Source: Comamonas sp. KCTC 72670
Lineage (GTDB): Bacteria > Myxococcota > Myxococcia > Myxococcales > Myxococcaceae
Assembly: GCA_014656495.1 (NCBI GenBank)
Contig: BNCN01000008.1
Span: forward strand, 1 to 64,000
Direction: 5' to 3'
Length of the DNA: 64,000 bases
Under the pieces are notes generated by a model. That model did no database searches. It was not told where the DNA came from and worked only from the letters and a program-made list of their open reading frames with translations. The translations under genes and the position numbers were made by a program. The stretch's first letter is position 1. Every line of letters starts with the position of its first letter. This document shows, piece after piece, positions 1-8,066 of the stretch.

Positions 1-148
1 CATGCCCCCTCAAGGGGAGTAAGGGACTCGGGGCCAAGGCCGAGGCTCGAGTGCTTCACGCACTCGCCTGGAAGACTCACTTAGCGCACAGCGAGACTTC
101 GCTTGGCAGAAATTCGAAACTTACCCTTTGTATGCACTGTCGCTAGTT
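1..148 (+). other. 23S-5S rRNA internal spacer
   Basis: This stretch lies directly before the 5S rRNA and carries no open reading frame that looks real. It lacks the conserved 23S 3'-terminal block (the CCGGTACTAAT region), so 23S most likely ends before the window. The first bases contain a small inverted repeat (CCCCTcaAGGGG, near 5-16). No tRNA is visible in it. Confidence 0.6.
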
Positions 149-266
<118 letters not shown>

Positions 267-276
267 TCTTTTTGAG

Positions 277-320
277 AAACCCCTGGTGTCCCTCGTGGAC
301 ACCGGGGGTTTTCCTTTTTC
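277..320 (+). terminator. Rho-independent terminator of the rRNA operon
   Basis: A 15-bp stem (AAACCCCTGGTGTCC pairing with GGACACCGGGGGTTT, one G-U pair, loop CTCGT) is followed by TTCCTTTTTC. It lies about 10 bases after the 5S 3' end, where an rrn terminator is expected. Confidence 0.93.
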
Positions 321-358
321 GGGCCTTGGGGTTTTCGCGCCCAGGGGGCCGCGGGCCT

Positions 359-973
359 TCAGTCGGCGCCCTTCCGCGAGCGCACGCGCCGCAGCCGGCG
401 CACCCCGCCCCAGGCCGCCAGGGCCAGCACCCCCGCCACCGCCAGCCAGTGCTCGGCGTGCGCCGCCCCCTTCGCCACCGCGTCCACGCTGTGCGAGAAG
501 GCGTAGCCCAGCCCCACCACCAGCGGCACGCTCAGGCACAACGCCAGCCCGTCCCACAGCAGGAAGTGGCGCAGGCGCATGCCCTGGATCGCCGCCATGA
601 TGAAGACGGCTCCGCGGAGGACCGAGAGGAACCGTCCGAAGAAGACGCAGCGAGCTCCATGGCGCGCGTAGAGGCCGGCCAGCTTCTCCCGGCGCTCCGG
701 CGTCAGCACCTTCGCCAGCCGGGGATGGGCATAGAGGCGCGGCCCCAGCCGCTTCGCGGTGATGAAGAGGGCCGTGTCTCCGCAGAGGACGCCGAGCAGG
801 CCCACGGCCAGCGCCAACAGGAAGGGCAGCACCTCCCGGTGCGCGAGAATGCCCAGGGAGAGCAGCACCAGGTCCTCGGGGATGGGCACTCCCAGGCCCC
901 CCGCCACCAGCGCGGCGAAGAGCACGGCCGCCGAGCCATGTGCGACCAGCCACGGAAGTGGACCTGCGGCCAT
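359..973 (-). CDS. DedA family membrane protein
   Basis: 204 aa. A DedA/VTT-domain integral membrane protein; relatives act in undecaprenyl-phosphate or phospholipid translocation and membrane homeostasis. Visible marks are a hydrophobic N-terminal half with a PIPED motif near residues 30-34 (typical of DedA re-entrant loops), the segment FFGRFLSVLRGAVFIMAAIQ with the conserved Arg-rich pattern at about 110-130, two further hydrophobic helices and a basic C-terminus. The ATG at 973 was chosen because the family's hydrophobic start follows directly; the frame stays open upstream but that part is Arg/Pro-rich and lies inside the next gene. It sits 14 bases after the AI-2E family gene on the same strand and is probably cotranscribed with it. 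The substrate is unknown. Confidence 0.88.
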   Translation of the reverse strand: MAAGPLPWLVAHGSAAVLFAALVAGGLGVPIPEDLVLLSLGILAHREVLPFLLALAVGLLGVLCGDTALFITAKRLGPRLYAHPRLAKVLTPERREKLAGLYARHGARCVFFGRFLSVLRGAVFIMAAIQGMRLRHFLLWDGLALCLSVPLVVGLGYAFSHSVDAVAKGAAHAEHWLAVAGVLALAAWGGVRRLRRVRSRKGAD

Positions 974-987
974 GGCGTCCTTCCTCC

Positions 988-2082
988 TCAGGCCGGGCCA
1001 CTGGGGCCTGGCGCGAGGGATGCGCCGCGCTCCCGTCGGAACAGCAGCAGCTCCCGGGTGATGATCTGGACGGTGGCCGCGACGGGGACCGCCACCACCG
1101 CGCCAACGATGCCCGCCAGCTCGGCGCAGAACAGGATGGAGAGGAGGATGAGGAGCGGATTGACGTGCACCGTGCGCCGGAAGATGAGCGGCGCCAGCAC
1201 GTTGCCCTCGAGCTGCCCGTACAAGAGGAAGTAGATGAGCGCGGCGAGCGCCACCCACGTCCCCTGGGTGGCCCAGGTCAGCAGGGTGATGAGCCCGCCC
1301 GTGACGAGCGGCCCCGCGTAGGGGACCAGGCTGGAGAGCCCGCTCGCGATGCCCAGTGGGAGGAAATAGGGCACGCCCAGAACGGCCAGCATCGTCGTGG
1401 TCAACGTCGCGTTGACGGTGCAGATGAGCGCGAGTCCGGAGAGGTATCCACCGGTGGCGCTGTAGATGTTGCGGAGGACGCGGACGTACCGCATCCGATG
1501 TTCAGGCCCGATGAGGGCCAGGCTCTTGCGAATCAGGTCCCCTCCAAAAGTCAGCATGAAGACGACGAGGAAGAAGACGGTCAACGCGGAGACCACCACG
1601 CCCAGCACGCCGCCGATGGCGCGCAGCACCAGTGCGGGGAGCGCGCCGGTGGCAAGCGTGGGCGTCGCCTCTTCGATTTTCCGCGCCCAACCCAGCGCTT
1701 GGAGCCGCTCACTCGCCACCCGGAAGGGCCGCGAGTTCCTCAGCTCCTCCGCGAGCTGGGGCCACTGACGGACCAGGGCGTCCAGTTGGTCCGCGGCCGC
1801 CGGAATCACCAGCAGGGCGAGCGTGGCGACTACCAGCAGGAGCGCGGCCATCACCAAGGCGATGGATGCCAGCCGGGGGAGCTTCCTCTGCTCCAGCCTG
1901 GAGACGCCGTGTTCCAGCGCGAGGGCCAGGATGATGGCGACCCCCGTCAGGGTGAGGGCCACGCGCGTCTTCACCACGAAGGTGACGAGCGCCACCACCG
2001 CGAGCACGGAGGCGCAGACGGTGAACACCGTCGTGGGTGTGACCTGGGAGCGTTGCCCCCTGCCGTCTCGCTCCGACACCAC
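988..2082 (-). CDS. AI-2E family transporter (PerM/TqsA-like permease)
   Basis: 364 aa, the usual size for this family. It shows two N-terminal helices, a polar stretch of about 80 residues containing a QLDALVRQWPQL-like amphipathic region, then five to six helices with the family signatures LPLGIASGLSSLVPYAGPL and a GQLEGNVLAPLIFRRTVHVNPL-like block ahead of the last helices. Members include AI-2 exporter TqsA and Na+/H+ antiporters, so the substrate cannot be told from sequence. It is the first gene of a two-gene minus-strand unit with the DedA gene. The start codon at 2082 gives a short hydrophilic N-terminus before the first helix. Confidence 0.92.
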   Translation of the reverse strand: MVSERDGRGQRSQVTPTTVFTVCASVLAVVALVTFVVKTRVALTLTGVAIILALALEHGVSRLEQRKLPRLASIALVMAALLLVVATLALLVIPAAADQLDALVRQWPQLAEELRNSRPFRVASERLQALGWARKIEEATPTLATGALPALVLRAIGGVLGVVVSALTVFFLVVFMLTFGGDLIRKSLALIGPEHRMRYVRVLRNIYSATGGYLSGLALICTVNATLTTTMLAVLGVPYFLPLGIASGLSSLVPYAGPLVTGGLITLLTWATQGTWVALAALIYFLLYGQLEGNVLAPLIFRRTVHVNPLLILLSILFCAELAGIVGAVVAVPVAATVQIITRELLLFRRERGASLAPGPSGPA

Positions 2083-2274
2083 CGCTCCCGCTCGCGTCCC
2101 GCGTCATCCAGGGACGTGCCCACACCTGCGCAGGCGGGCCACCCACCCTGGAGTCCAGGGGTGTGTCCGACGTGGAGCACTGGGGCCTCTGCCGCGGGCC
2201 GCGAGGGGGCGGTTCCATGCGCCTCGCACTCACGAGGGAGGCGAGGCGCTGGGCCTTCAGCGACGCAGGGTGGT

Positions 2275-2805
2275 TCAGTTCCGCGACGGGTAGATGCCTT
2301 CCAGGGCGATGATGAAGTTGATGCAGAGGAAGGGCGACATGTTGTTGTGCGGCTGGCTGCCCCCCGCGATGCCGATGGCCGCGGGGTTCATCGTCCCGTC
2401 GATGGGGGCGGCCCGGTAGTTCAGCACCGTCGCGGTGGAATCCGCGGCGAGCACGGTGCCCACGGGCGTTTCCGTATCACCCTGCTGACTGCTGACGTTC
2501 AGCGAATGGGTGTGCGCGGGCATCTGGTTGGCAATCAGCGTCACCGTCTCCGTTCCGCCCTGCTCTCCCAGTGTGCGCGGGGAGAGGCCCGGGCCCTGCC
2601 CCGGCTGCATGGGATAACGGCCTCGCAGGTCCGGCAATGCGAAGGTCGTCTGCCCGTTGCCTCCATAGGTGGTGCCGAGGATGGAGAAGAGCGCCGTGTT
2701 CTGGGCGATGGAGAGAATCTGTCCCTGGCAGAAGGCCCAGCCCCGCGGAGCGAAGTTGCCTGCGAACATCATGACCTGACCGATGAAGGGCTCTGACACG
2801 TGCAT
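2275..2805 (-). CDS. Phage tail-collar domain protein (microcystin-dependent protein-like)
   Basis: 176 aa. It begins with the characteristic block FIGQVMMFAGNFAPRGWAFC and QGQILSIAQNTALFSILGTTYGG (given in two parts), then LPDLRGRYPM, a His-rich MPAHTHSL segment and a C-terminal NNMSPFLCINFIIALEG. This is the tail-collar (MdpB/microcystin-dependent) fold shared with phage short-tail fibres. Chromosomal copies without other phage genes are common in soil bacteria and their role is unclear. An AAAGG ribosome site lies just before the ATG. No other structural phage gene is nearby, so this is not evidence of a prophage. It is divergent from the collagen-like lipoprotein gene. Confidence 0.9.
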   Translation of the reverse strand: MHVSEPFIGQVMMFAGNFAPRGWAFCQGQILSIAQNTALFSILGTTYGGNGQTTFALPDLRGRYPMQPGQGPGLSPRTLGEQGGTETVTLIANQMPAHTHSLNVSSQQGDTETPVGTVLAADSTATVLNYRAAPIDGTMNPAAIGIAGGSQPHNNMSPFLCINFIIALEGIYPSRN

Positions 2806-3193
2806 CTACCTTTCAGAAAGAGTGCTGCCTGACCGCGGCCATTTCCTGAGCAAAGGTCCGGCCAGCGCCTCGGGGACTCATTGTTTCATGTCGGTGTGAC
2901 AGCGGGATGCAGTGAAACGTGCGGAATGGCAGCCCCTTGTCCTGGTGTGTCATGAGCGGAGCTGCGTTCATGCGACACGCGGATGCGTTCCGCTGAAACG
3001 CTGCATGCCCGCGTGCCGCCACGACGCCGACGCGTCCCTCTCGGACGCCAGGGCACTGTTTCGCGGATGCCTCTCCCGGAGAGAATGCGTTTTGTCCCCT
3101 CGGAACCTGATGGGTTGGTCTTGGGCTGGCGGTGTGGCGTGAGGCTTGCTCAGGGCTCCGCGGGACGACGTTCCACGACGAGGAGACCGGCAG
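2806..3193. other. 388-bp divergent intergenic region, no gene seen
   Basis: This region separates the divergent tail-collar and collagen-like genes and should hold both promoters. The heptamer TGAAACG occurs at 2913-2919 and 2994-3000 with similar flanks, possibly a regulator site. A TGGCAG/TTG pair resembling a sigma54 promoter is present near 2926 but the spacing is one base short. I could not support a small gene here. Confidence 0.4.
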
Positions 3194-4987
3194 ATGACGC
3201 GTATGAACTGGCGACGCCCGATGTACCCCAAGTGGTTTCAGGCGATGCCGCTGACGGCACTGCTCGTGCTCTCGGCGTGTGACGGAGGCTCGCAAGGACC
3301 TCAGGGGCCACAAGGGCCCGCCGGCCCTCCGGGCGCTCCGGGGGCGCCTGGTGCGGATGGGGCTGAGGGTCCGCAGGGGCCCGCTGGACCTGCTGGACCT
3401 CAGGGGGAGCCCGGCGCCACGGGGCCTCAAGGCGAGCGCGGCCCTGAAGGTCCCGCCGGTGGTCCCGAGGGACCGATAGGTCTGAGCGCGCTGGTTCGCA
3501 CCGAGACCGAGGCCGCGGGCGAGAACTGCGACCAGGGCGGCGTGGTCGTGCGCACGGGCATCGACGTCAACCGCAACGGTGAGCTCGAGGAGGGGGAGGT
3601 CAATGCCGCCCTGACCCGCTACGTGTGCAACGGCGAGCTGGGGCCGGTGGGCGCCGTGGGGCCGCAAGGTCCCGTGGGCCCGCAGGGTCTGCGCGGCGAG
3701 CAGGGCCTTCAGGGGCCCGCGGGTCCGCAGGGTGACCAGGGCATTCAAGGCGAAGTCGGTCCGGTGGGGCCCGCGGGTGCGACGGGGCCCGCCGGGGCGG
3801 AGGGGCCTCAAGGCCCCACGGGGCTCCAGGGGCCCGTGGGACCCGCTGGTGCGACGGGACCCGCCGGTGAGACGGGGCCCGCGGGGCCGACGGGCGCTGC
3901 CGGGCCTCAGGGCCCTGTTGGCGCGACCGGACCCGCCGGTGAGACGGGGCCCGCGGGACCGACGGGCGCGGCCGGGCCGCAGGGGCCGGTGGGGGCGGTG
4001 GGGCCCGCGGGAGCGACCGGGCCGCAGGGGCCTGCCGGGCCCGTGGGGCCGACGGGCGCCTCCGGGCCGCAGGGGCCCACGGGGTCGCTCGGCGCCTATG
4101 GTGATGGTTCGGGTGGAGCCTACAACGTGCCCTTCGGCAACACCCTGGACCTGACGACCATGTCGGGCTACTCCGCGCTGGCGGGTCGCCAGCACCTCCA
4201 GTTCACGAACGTCACCATCGCGGGCACCCTCATCGTTCCGAGCGGCACGGTCATCCGGGCCACCGGGGACGTCACCATCTCCGGGACCATCACGGTGGTC
4301 GCCAGCGCCGAGGACAACGGCACGGGGCCCGCGGAGGCCGGTGTGGCGCGCGCCGCAGCGGGTGAGCCGCAGGGTGGCCGTGGCCAGTTTCCGCTCCAGG
4401 CCGCCCAGCTCCTGCGCCCGGGCAATCAAGGAGGTGGCGCGGGCGCCAAGCAGGCGGGCGTGACGGGCGGCGAAGGCGGTGGCTCGCTGGTCATCCTCGC
4501 GCAGGGGTCCGTCTCCATCCCCGTGGGAGGCGCCATCAACGCGAACGGCGTCGCGGGCGGCAGCGCCGGCAACCTGCCGGGCTCCGGCGGCGGTGGCGGT
4601 GGCGTCGTGGTGCTGGTGGGCAAGAACGCCATCACCGTGGGCGGCAACGTCCGTGCGCTGGGGGGCGCCGGCGGCGCGGGCAACAACGCGGGTGGCGCGG
4701 GCAAGGGCGGCGGCGGCGGCGGCGGCGGTGGCATCGTCCACCTGCTGTCCTCCAACACGCCCAACGTGACGGGCGCCATCCAGGTGGGCGCCGGCGCCGC
4801 GGGTGCCACCGCGAACCCCACGGGGGCCAGCCAGGCCATCACCGCGGGCGGTGGTGGTGGCGCGAGCGGCGGCAATGGCGGCTCGGGTGGTGGCGGAACG
4901 CTGGCGGCTCCACAGCCGTCCGAAGCCGGCAGCGCGGGTTACGACCTGCGGACGGTGACGCCCACGCCGGAGAACGTGTTCCTGTAA
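3194..4987 (+). CDS. Collagen-like repeat lipoprotein
   Basis: 597 aa. The ATG at 3194 follows AGGAG by 8 bases and gives a lipoprotein signal peptide ending in LSAC (Cys29). Layout: Gly-X-Y repeats at about 33-95; a small two-Cys module at about 97-148 resembling the DUF7151 unit common in myxobacterial lipoproteins, with an EF-hand-like loop starting DVNRNG at residue 124; a second long Gly-X-Y block at about 149-299 rich in [16 protein letters not shown]; a beta-type region to about 410; then a Gly-rich tail with runs of up to nine Gly. It is probably surface-exposed and may form a triple helix. Function is unknown. It is divergent from the tail-collar gene and ends at a strong hairpin. 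Confidence 0.88.
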   Translation: MTRMNWRRPMYPKWFQAMPLTALLVLSACDGGSQGPQGPQGPAGPPGAPGAPGADGAEGPQGPAGPAGPQGEPGATGPQGERGPEGPAGGPEGPIGLSALVRTETEAAGENCDQGGVVVRTGIDVNRNGELEEGEVNAALTRYVCNGELGPVGAVGPQGPVGPQGLRGEQGLQGPAGPQGDQGIQGEVGPVGPAGATGPAGAEGPQGPTGLQGPVGPAGATGPAGETGPAGPTGAAGPQGPVGATGPAGETGPAGPTGAAGPQGPVGAVGPAGATGPQGPAGPVGPTGASGPQGPTGSLGAYGDGSGGAYNVPFGNTLDLTTMSGYSALAGRQHLQFTNVTIAGTLIVPSGTVIRATGDVTISGTITVVASAEDNGTGPAEAGVARAAAGEPQGGRGQFPLQAAQLLRPGNQGGGAGAKQAGVTGGEGGGSLVILAQGSVSIPVGGAINANGVAGGSAGNLPGSGGGGGGVVVLVGKNAITVGGNVRALGGAGGAGNNAGGAGKGGGGGGGGGIVHLLSSNTPNVTGAIQVGAGAAGATANPTGASQAITAGGGGGASGGNGGSGGGGTLAAPQPSEAGSAGYDLRTVTPTPENVFL

Positions 4988-5012
4988 CGCAACGGCGGTT
5001 TGGGGGGATGCG

Positions 5013-5052
5013 ACGGCTCGCGAGCAATCGGCTCGCGGGCCGTTCGTGTTTC
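5013..5052. terminator. Hairpin terminator between convergent genes
   Basis: A 13-bp stem (ACGGCTCGCGAGC with GCTCGCGGGCCGT, one G-U pair, loop AATCG) follows the collagen-like gene and abuts the stop of the convergent GNAT gene. On the plus strand it is followed by TCGTGTTTC, a weak T tract. It probably ends plus-strand transcripts and may work both ways. Confidence 0.65.
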
Positions 5053-5554
5053 AGGGGCGTGGCGCGGGCCGCCACGACAAGGACACGTAGGGGTCTGCCG
5101 CATCCTGGGATGCGGCGTCCGCCTCGAAGCCCAGGCGCTCGTACAGCCTGCGCGCGGGGTTGTTTCGAAGCACTCGCAGCCGGAGGGGAACGCCGGCCTC
5201 CTCGGCCGCGTCGCGCACGTGGGTCAGCAGCCGGGTCCCCACGCCGCCACCGTGGTGCTGGGGCATCAGGGCGATGTCCACCACCCGCCACTCCGAGGGG
5301 GCTCTCGCGACGAGGAGGCGCCCCGCGGGTTGGCCGTGGAGGCACACCACCTGGTGGTCGGCGCCAGGGTAGCGGGCCGCCCAGTCGTGGGACTGCGCCA
5401 GCCACTGCATGCGGAGGAAGGCGTCGCGCTGCGCTGGCGCCCAGCCCCATCCGGCCAGCTCGTGCTCGCGGGTGCTGACGTACAGCGCGAAGAGGAAGGG
5501 CTCGTCAGAGGCCGTCGCGGCGCGCAGGTCGATGGACACAGTGCCTGGGAGCAT
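5051..5554 (-). CDS. GNAT family N-acetyltransferase
   Basis: 167 aa, a single GNAT domain. Marks are the central strand RVVDIALMPQHHGGGVGTRL, which contains the acetyl-CoA pyrophosphate loop (Q-x-x-G-x-G-type pattern QHHGGGVGT), and the C-terminal NNPARRLYERLGFE signature. The substrate is unknown. GNAT genes often stand near tail-collar proteins in other genomes (recollection, not searched), so a link with the tail-collar gene at 2.3-2.8 kb is possible, but the collagen-like gene lies between them on the other strand. Confidence 0.9.
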   Translation of the reverse strand: MLPGTVSIDLRAATASDEPFLFALYVSTREHELAGWGWAPAQRDAFLRMQWLAQSHDWAARYPGADHQVVCLHGQPAGRLLVARAPSEWRVVDIALMPQHHGGGVGTRLLTHVRDAAEEAGVPLRLRVLRNNPARRLYERLGFEADAASQDAADPYVSLSWRPAPRP

Positions 5555-5716
5555 GGCTCGCCGGGCGAGGACGCGTCCACCAGCGGACGCCAGGGCGCCG
5601 CGCCGTCATCCGCCCAACGGCGGATGCAAGCAACAGCAAATCCAGACGTCCTGGCCTTCGTGGTCAGACGTCAGACCCCCATGAGATTTTCGAGCTGTTC
5701 CCGAAGGAGCCACGCC

Positions 5717-6235
5717 ATGAAGAAGACGCGAGATGAAACGCCCCAGCTCCAGGAGGTCGGTGAGACCGAGGCGCGGTGGCGCGGCCTGGCTGCCCGCCTG
5801 GTGGAGCTGGGCGAGGACGCGATGGACGCACAGTTGTTGGTGGCGTTCCGCTCCGCCCGCGAAGAGGGCGTGGTGCCTCCGGACGCGGGCTTCTTCCTGG
5901 TGGCGCACATCCTCACCTCCATGGCGGACGAGGCGATTGGCGAGGCGCCCAGCGTGTGCCGGCTGGCGCTGGAGTTGGAGTTGATGGAGCGCGAATACGG
6001 CGTGGAGCAGGGGGCCTGGCTCAGCGGCGAGGAGACGCCCCCCGAGGACTGGGAGGCGCTCCACGCGGCGTATGAAGCCGCCTGTGACGAGGCCCGCGCC
6101 ACCTTCTTCAGCGCCTACGGCGAAGAGGAGATGGCCCGGCTCTACCTGGAGGACCGCTTCACCTTCCACCGCCGCTTCGAGAGCGGGCGCCGCTTCTTCC
6201 ACGGCTTGCCCATGCTGCCCGAGCACCTCCACTGA
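5717..6235 (+). CDS. Conserved hypothetical acidic, largely helical protein
   Basis: 172 aa, not recognised. The ATG at 5717 follows GAAGGAG by about 8 bases. The protein is rich in Glu, Ala and Leu and predicted to be mostly helical, without signal peptide, membrane helix or Cys pair motifs. The C-terminus is more basic and aromatic (FHRRFESGRRFFHGLP). It stands alone: the upstream neighbour is divergent and a 410-base gap follows. Codon use matches the chromosome, so it is probably a real cytoplasmic protein. Confidence 0.75.
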   Translation: MKKTRDETPQLQEVGETEARWRGLAARLVELGEDAMDAQLLVAFRSAREEGVVPPDAGFFLVAHILTSMADEAIGEAPSVCRLALELELMEREYGVEQGAWLSGEETPPEDWEALHAAYEAACDEARATFFSAYGEEEMARLYLEDRFTFHRRFESGRRFFHGLPMLPEHLH

Positions 6236-6645
6236 CTCTCAGCTTCTCAATTTCTCTCAATCAAATGATGTGAGGCGTGGGCCGCGCATTGTTGGCGGAA
6301 TGTTGCGGTGACAAAGCGCGGATTAGCAAGACTTCAAGGTAGCGCAATGCCGCGTTGGTGATGCGGTTTGCGTCGTCCTGGTGTTTTCCGTCGGCACACC
6401 CTATTTCGGCGCTCACTTCCGGTCGGCGGGGGCGGTGGCGGGGAAGATGTCAATGCATACCATCGGTGTGGAGACTCGAAACTCCAAGGCGAGTCTCAAG
6501 CAGCTTCGCTGCTCGGCGGCGCGTGTCTCTGGCTGAAGTCCCCTCCAAGGACCCAGGGTCGCGCGCCGCCGCTCTTTTTTCCTCCGGACTGTGTCGGGAC
6601 TGTCACGGCGGCCTTCGCTGGCACGGGGCGCTAGATTCGCGCGCC
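6236..6645. other. 410-bp intergenic region holding a structured RNA element
   Basis: The first half (6236-6360) has lower GC than the surroundings and repeats of the type CTCAATTTCTCTCAAT near 6247-6262; no gene is seen. The second half contains three consecutive hairpins and a T6 tract, described separately. An in-frame 29-codon reading frame (ATG 6447, stop 6534-6536) runs across the first two hairpins; it has no convincing ribosome site and I do not call it as a gene. Confidence 0.55.
6471..6580 (+). ncRNA. Candidate small RNA or leader RNA with three hairpins and intrinsic terminator
   Basis: Three stems follow each other. Hairpin 1: GAGACTCG (6471-6478) with CGAGTCTC (6490-6497). Hairpin 2: AGCAGC (6499-6504) with GCTGCT (6508-6513). 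Hairpin 3: CGGCGGCGCG (6514-6523) with CGCGCCGCCG (6562-6571), enclosing a second stem CTCTGG/CCAGGG (one G-U) and a third GTCC/GGAC, then CTCTTTTTT ending at 6580. The 5' end is unknown and may lie up to a few tens of bases earlier. The terminator sits 65 bases before the DUF1338 start, so the element is either an independent sRNA or a transcription-attenuating leader. Size and three-stem layout recall the M. xanthus Pxr sRNA family, but I could not compare the sequences. Confidence 0.65.
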
Positions 6646-7404
6646 ATGACGACCGACTCCGCCCACCGTCTCCTCGACCTGCTCTGGGAGCGCTACGCCG
6701 CGGAGGTGCCCTATGCGCGCACCTTCGTGCAGCTCTCCGGGGGCAGCTTCCGCAATGACCATGTCGCGCTGCGCTCGCTCGCCCGGCCCGGTGGCGGCAT
6801 CGCGCTCTTTTCCCAGCCATTCGTCCGGCTCGGTTGGAAACCCGCGGGCGCGTATACCTTTCCCGACGCGCGCCTCTCCGCCATCTATTTGTCACATCCG
6901 GCGGGCCTGCCGCGGGTCTTCGTCTCCGAGCTGAAGCAAGAGGAGCTGTCTCCGCGCGCCCGCGAGCTGCTCGCGGCCCTGCCCGAGGATTCTCCGCCGC
7001 CCGAGGACGTGGACGCGCTCGCCGCGTGGTTCTCCGCGCCCGAGGCCCCTCCGGACGAAGCCGCGCTCCTGGCGCTGGAGAAGGAGTCTCAATACGGCGC
7101 CTGGCTGCTCGCCTTCGGCCGCAAGGTGAATCACTTCACGGGCTCGGTGGATGACGTGGAGGTGTGGCAGCGCCGCATGCGCGAGGCCGGTGTGCCCATG
7201 AAGGCGGACATCGAGGGCGCGCCGGGCACGTCGCTGCGACAGACGGCCACCGCGGCCGCGCCCCTGCCGATTCCGCTCCGAGGCGGAGGCAGCCGCTCCT
7301 GGCCCTACGCCTACTTCGAGATTGCCCAGCGCACGCCGGACTTCGACGGGTTCCTCGGGCCCCAGGCGCGCGCGCTCTTCGACATGACGAAGCGGGGTGA
7401 GTAG
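6646..7404 (+). CDS. DUF1338 family protein (2-oxoadipate dioxygenase/decarboxylase-like)
   Basis: 252 aa, the short form of the family. Characterised members (HglS, YdcJ) are Fe(II) dioxygenases that convert 2-oxoadipate to 2-hydroxyglutarate in lysine breakdown. Visible marks: an N-terminal helix and strand ending in FRNDHVALRSL, where His39 is a likely metal ligand; FGRKVNHFTG at about 164-173 with a second His; and a C-terminal YAYFEIAQRTPDFDGFLGPQ carrying the conserved Glu. The metal triad is therefore intact. The ATG at 6646 lacks a strong ribosome site. It is preceded by the three-hairpin RNA with terminator, which could control it. Confidence 0.85.
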   Translation: MTTDSAHRLLDLLWERYAAEVPYARTFVQLSGGSFRNDHVALRSLARPGGGIALFSQPFVRLGWKPAGAYTFPDARLSAIYLSHPAGLPRVFVSELKQEELSPRARELLAALPEDSPPPEDVDALAAWFSAPEAPPDEAALLALEKESQYGAWLLAFGRKVNHFTGSVDDVEVWQRRMREAGVPMKADIEGAPGTSLRQTATAAAPLPIPLRGGGSRSWPYAYFEIAQRTPDFDGFLGPQARALFDMTKRGE

Positions 7405-7419
7405 TCCGTCCCCGTGCCG

Positions 7420-8031
7420 TCAATCCTCGTGAGGGGGCCCGGCGGACGGGCCGGGCCCGTCGCGGGGCGCGAGCAGCGCGTTGACGACGTGGTCACGCCA
7501 TTGGCCGTCGATGAGCAGCAGCTCGCGCGCGACGCCCTCCACGTGGAAGCCCAGGCGCTTCAGCACGGCGGCGCTGCGCACGTTCTCCGGCAGATGGGTG
7601 GCCTGGAGCCGGTGCAGGCCCATGACGGTGAAGGCGTAGCCGCACAGGGCGCGCAGGGCCTCCGTCATCAGGCCCTGGCCCTCGTAGCGGTGGTCCAGGC
7701 CGTAGCCCAGGTCGGCGGACTGCAGCGGGCCGCGCCGGATGTGGGTGATGGACACGTTGCCGATGATGGGCGCCAGTCCAAAGGGCTGGTCCCGGGGCAA
7801 CAGGAACACGCGCAGCGACAGGTCGCGCCGGAAGTCCTCGCGGTCCTGCGCGAGCCGCGTGCGCCAGTACGTCACCGAGAAGAAGTTGGCGGGCCGCGTG
7901 GGCGACACCGCGGCCACGTGCGCCTGGTTCGCCTCGTGATAGGCGAGCGCCCGCCAGGCCGCGTCCGGTGGGAGCTGCACCACGTGCAGGCGCTCGGTGC
8001 TGAGCAGGCTGGGGACGGCGTTCTGAACCAT
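7420..8031 (-). CDS. RimJ/RimL-type GNAT acetyltransferase
   Basis: 203 aa. It has the RimJ-type N-terminus (LLSTERLHVVQLPPDAA), the central strands GNVSITHIRRGPLQSADLGY, the acetyl-CoA loop YEGQGLMTEAL and the C-terminal block LHRLQATHLPENVRSAAVLK followed by RLGFHVEG. This subfamily acetylates protein N-termini, including ribosomal proteins, or small amines; the substrate here is unknown. It is convergent with the DUF1338 gene (16-base gap). An unusual Pro/Gly-rich tail of about 15 residues follows the domain. Confidence 0.92.
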   Translation of the reverse strand: MVQNAVPSLLSTERLHVVQLPPDAAWRALAYHEANQAHVAAVSPTRPANFFSVTYWRTRLAQDREDFRRDLSLRVFLLPRDQPFGLAPIIGNVSITHIRRGPLQSADLGYGLDHRYEGQGLMTEALRALCGYAFTVMGLHRLQATHLPENVRSAAVLKRLGFHVEGVARELLLIDGQWRDHVVNALLAPRDGPGPSAGPPHED

Positions 8032-8066
8032 GGCGGCCGGTGTTCAACTCCGGTGCCCGCTGGATA

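Noticed and set aside
1..148. 3' end of 23S rRNA inside the window
   Set aside because: The conserved 23S 3'-terminal motifs are absent; the sequence fits the spacer.
272..1234. Long plus-strand frame opposite the DedA gene
   Set aside because: His/Arg/Gln-rich composition without domain features; the minus strand encodes a clear DedA protein.
2275..2805. Prophage remnant based on tail-collar gene
   Set aside because: No integrase, capsid, terminase or other tail gene is near, and solitary collar-domain genes are common.
2926..2940. Sigma54 promoter (TGGCAG...TTG)
   Set aside because: The spacing between the two elements is one base short of the strict -24/-12 rule.
2813..4741. Long minus-strand frame opposite the collagen-like gene
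   Set aside because: It is a frame artefact of the GC-rich Gly-X-Y repeats; the plus strand gives signal peptide, lipobox and repeats.
6447..6536. 29-codon leader peptide across the hairpin RNA
   Set aside because: No good ribosome site and no residue bias that would fit attenuation; the frame may be chance.
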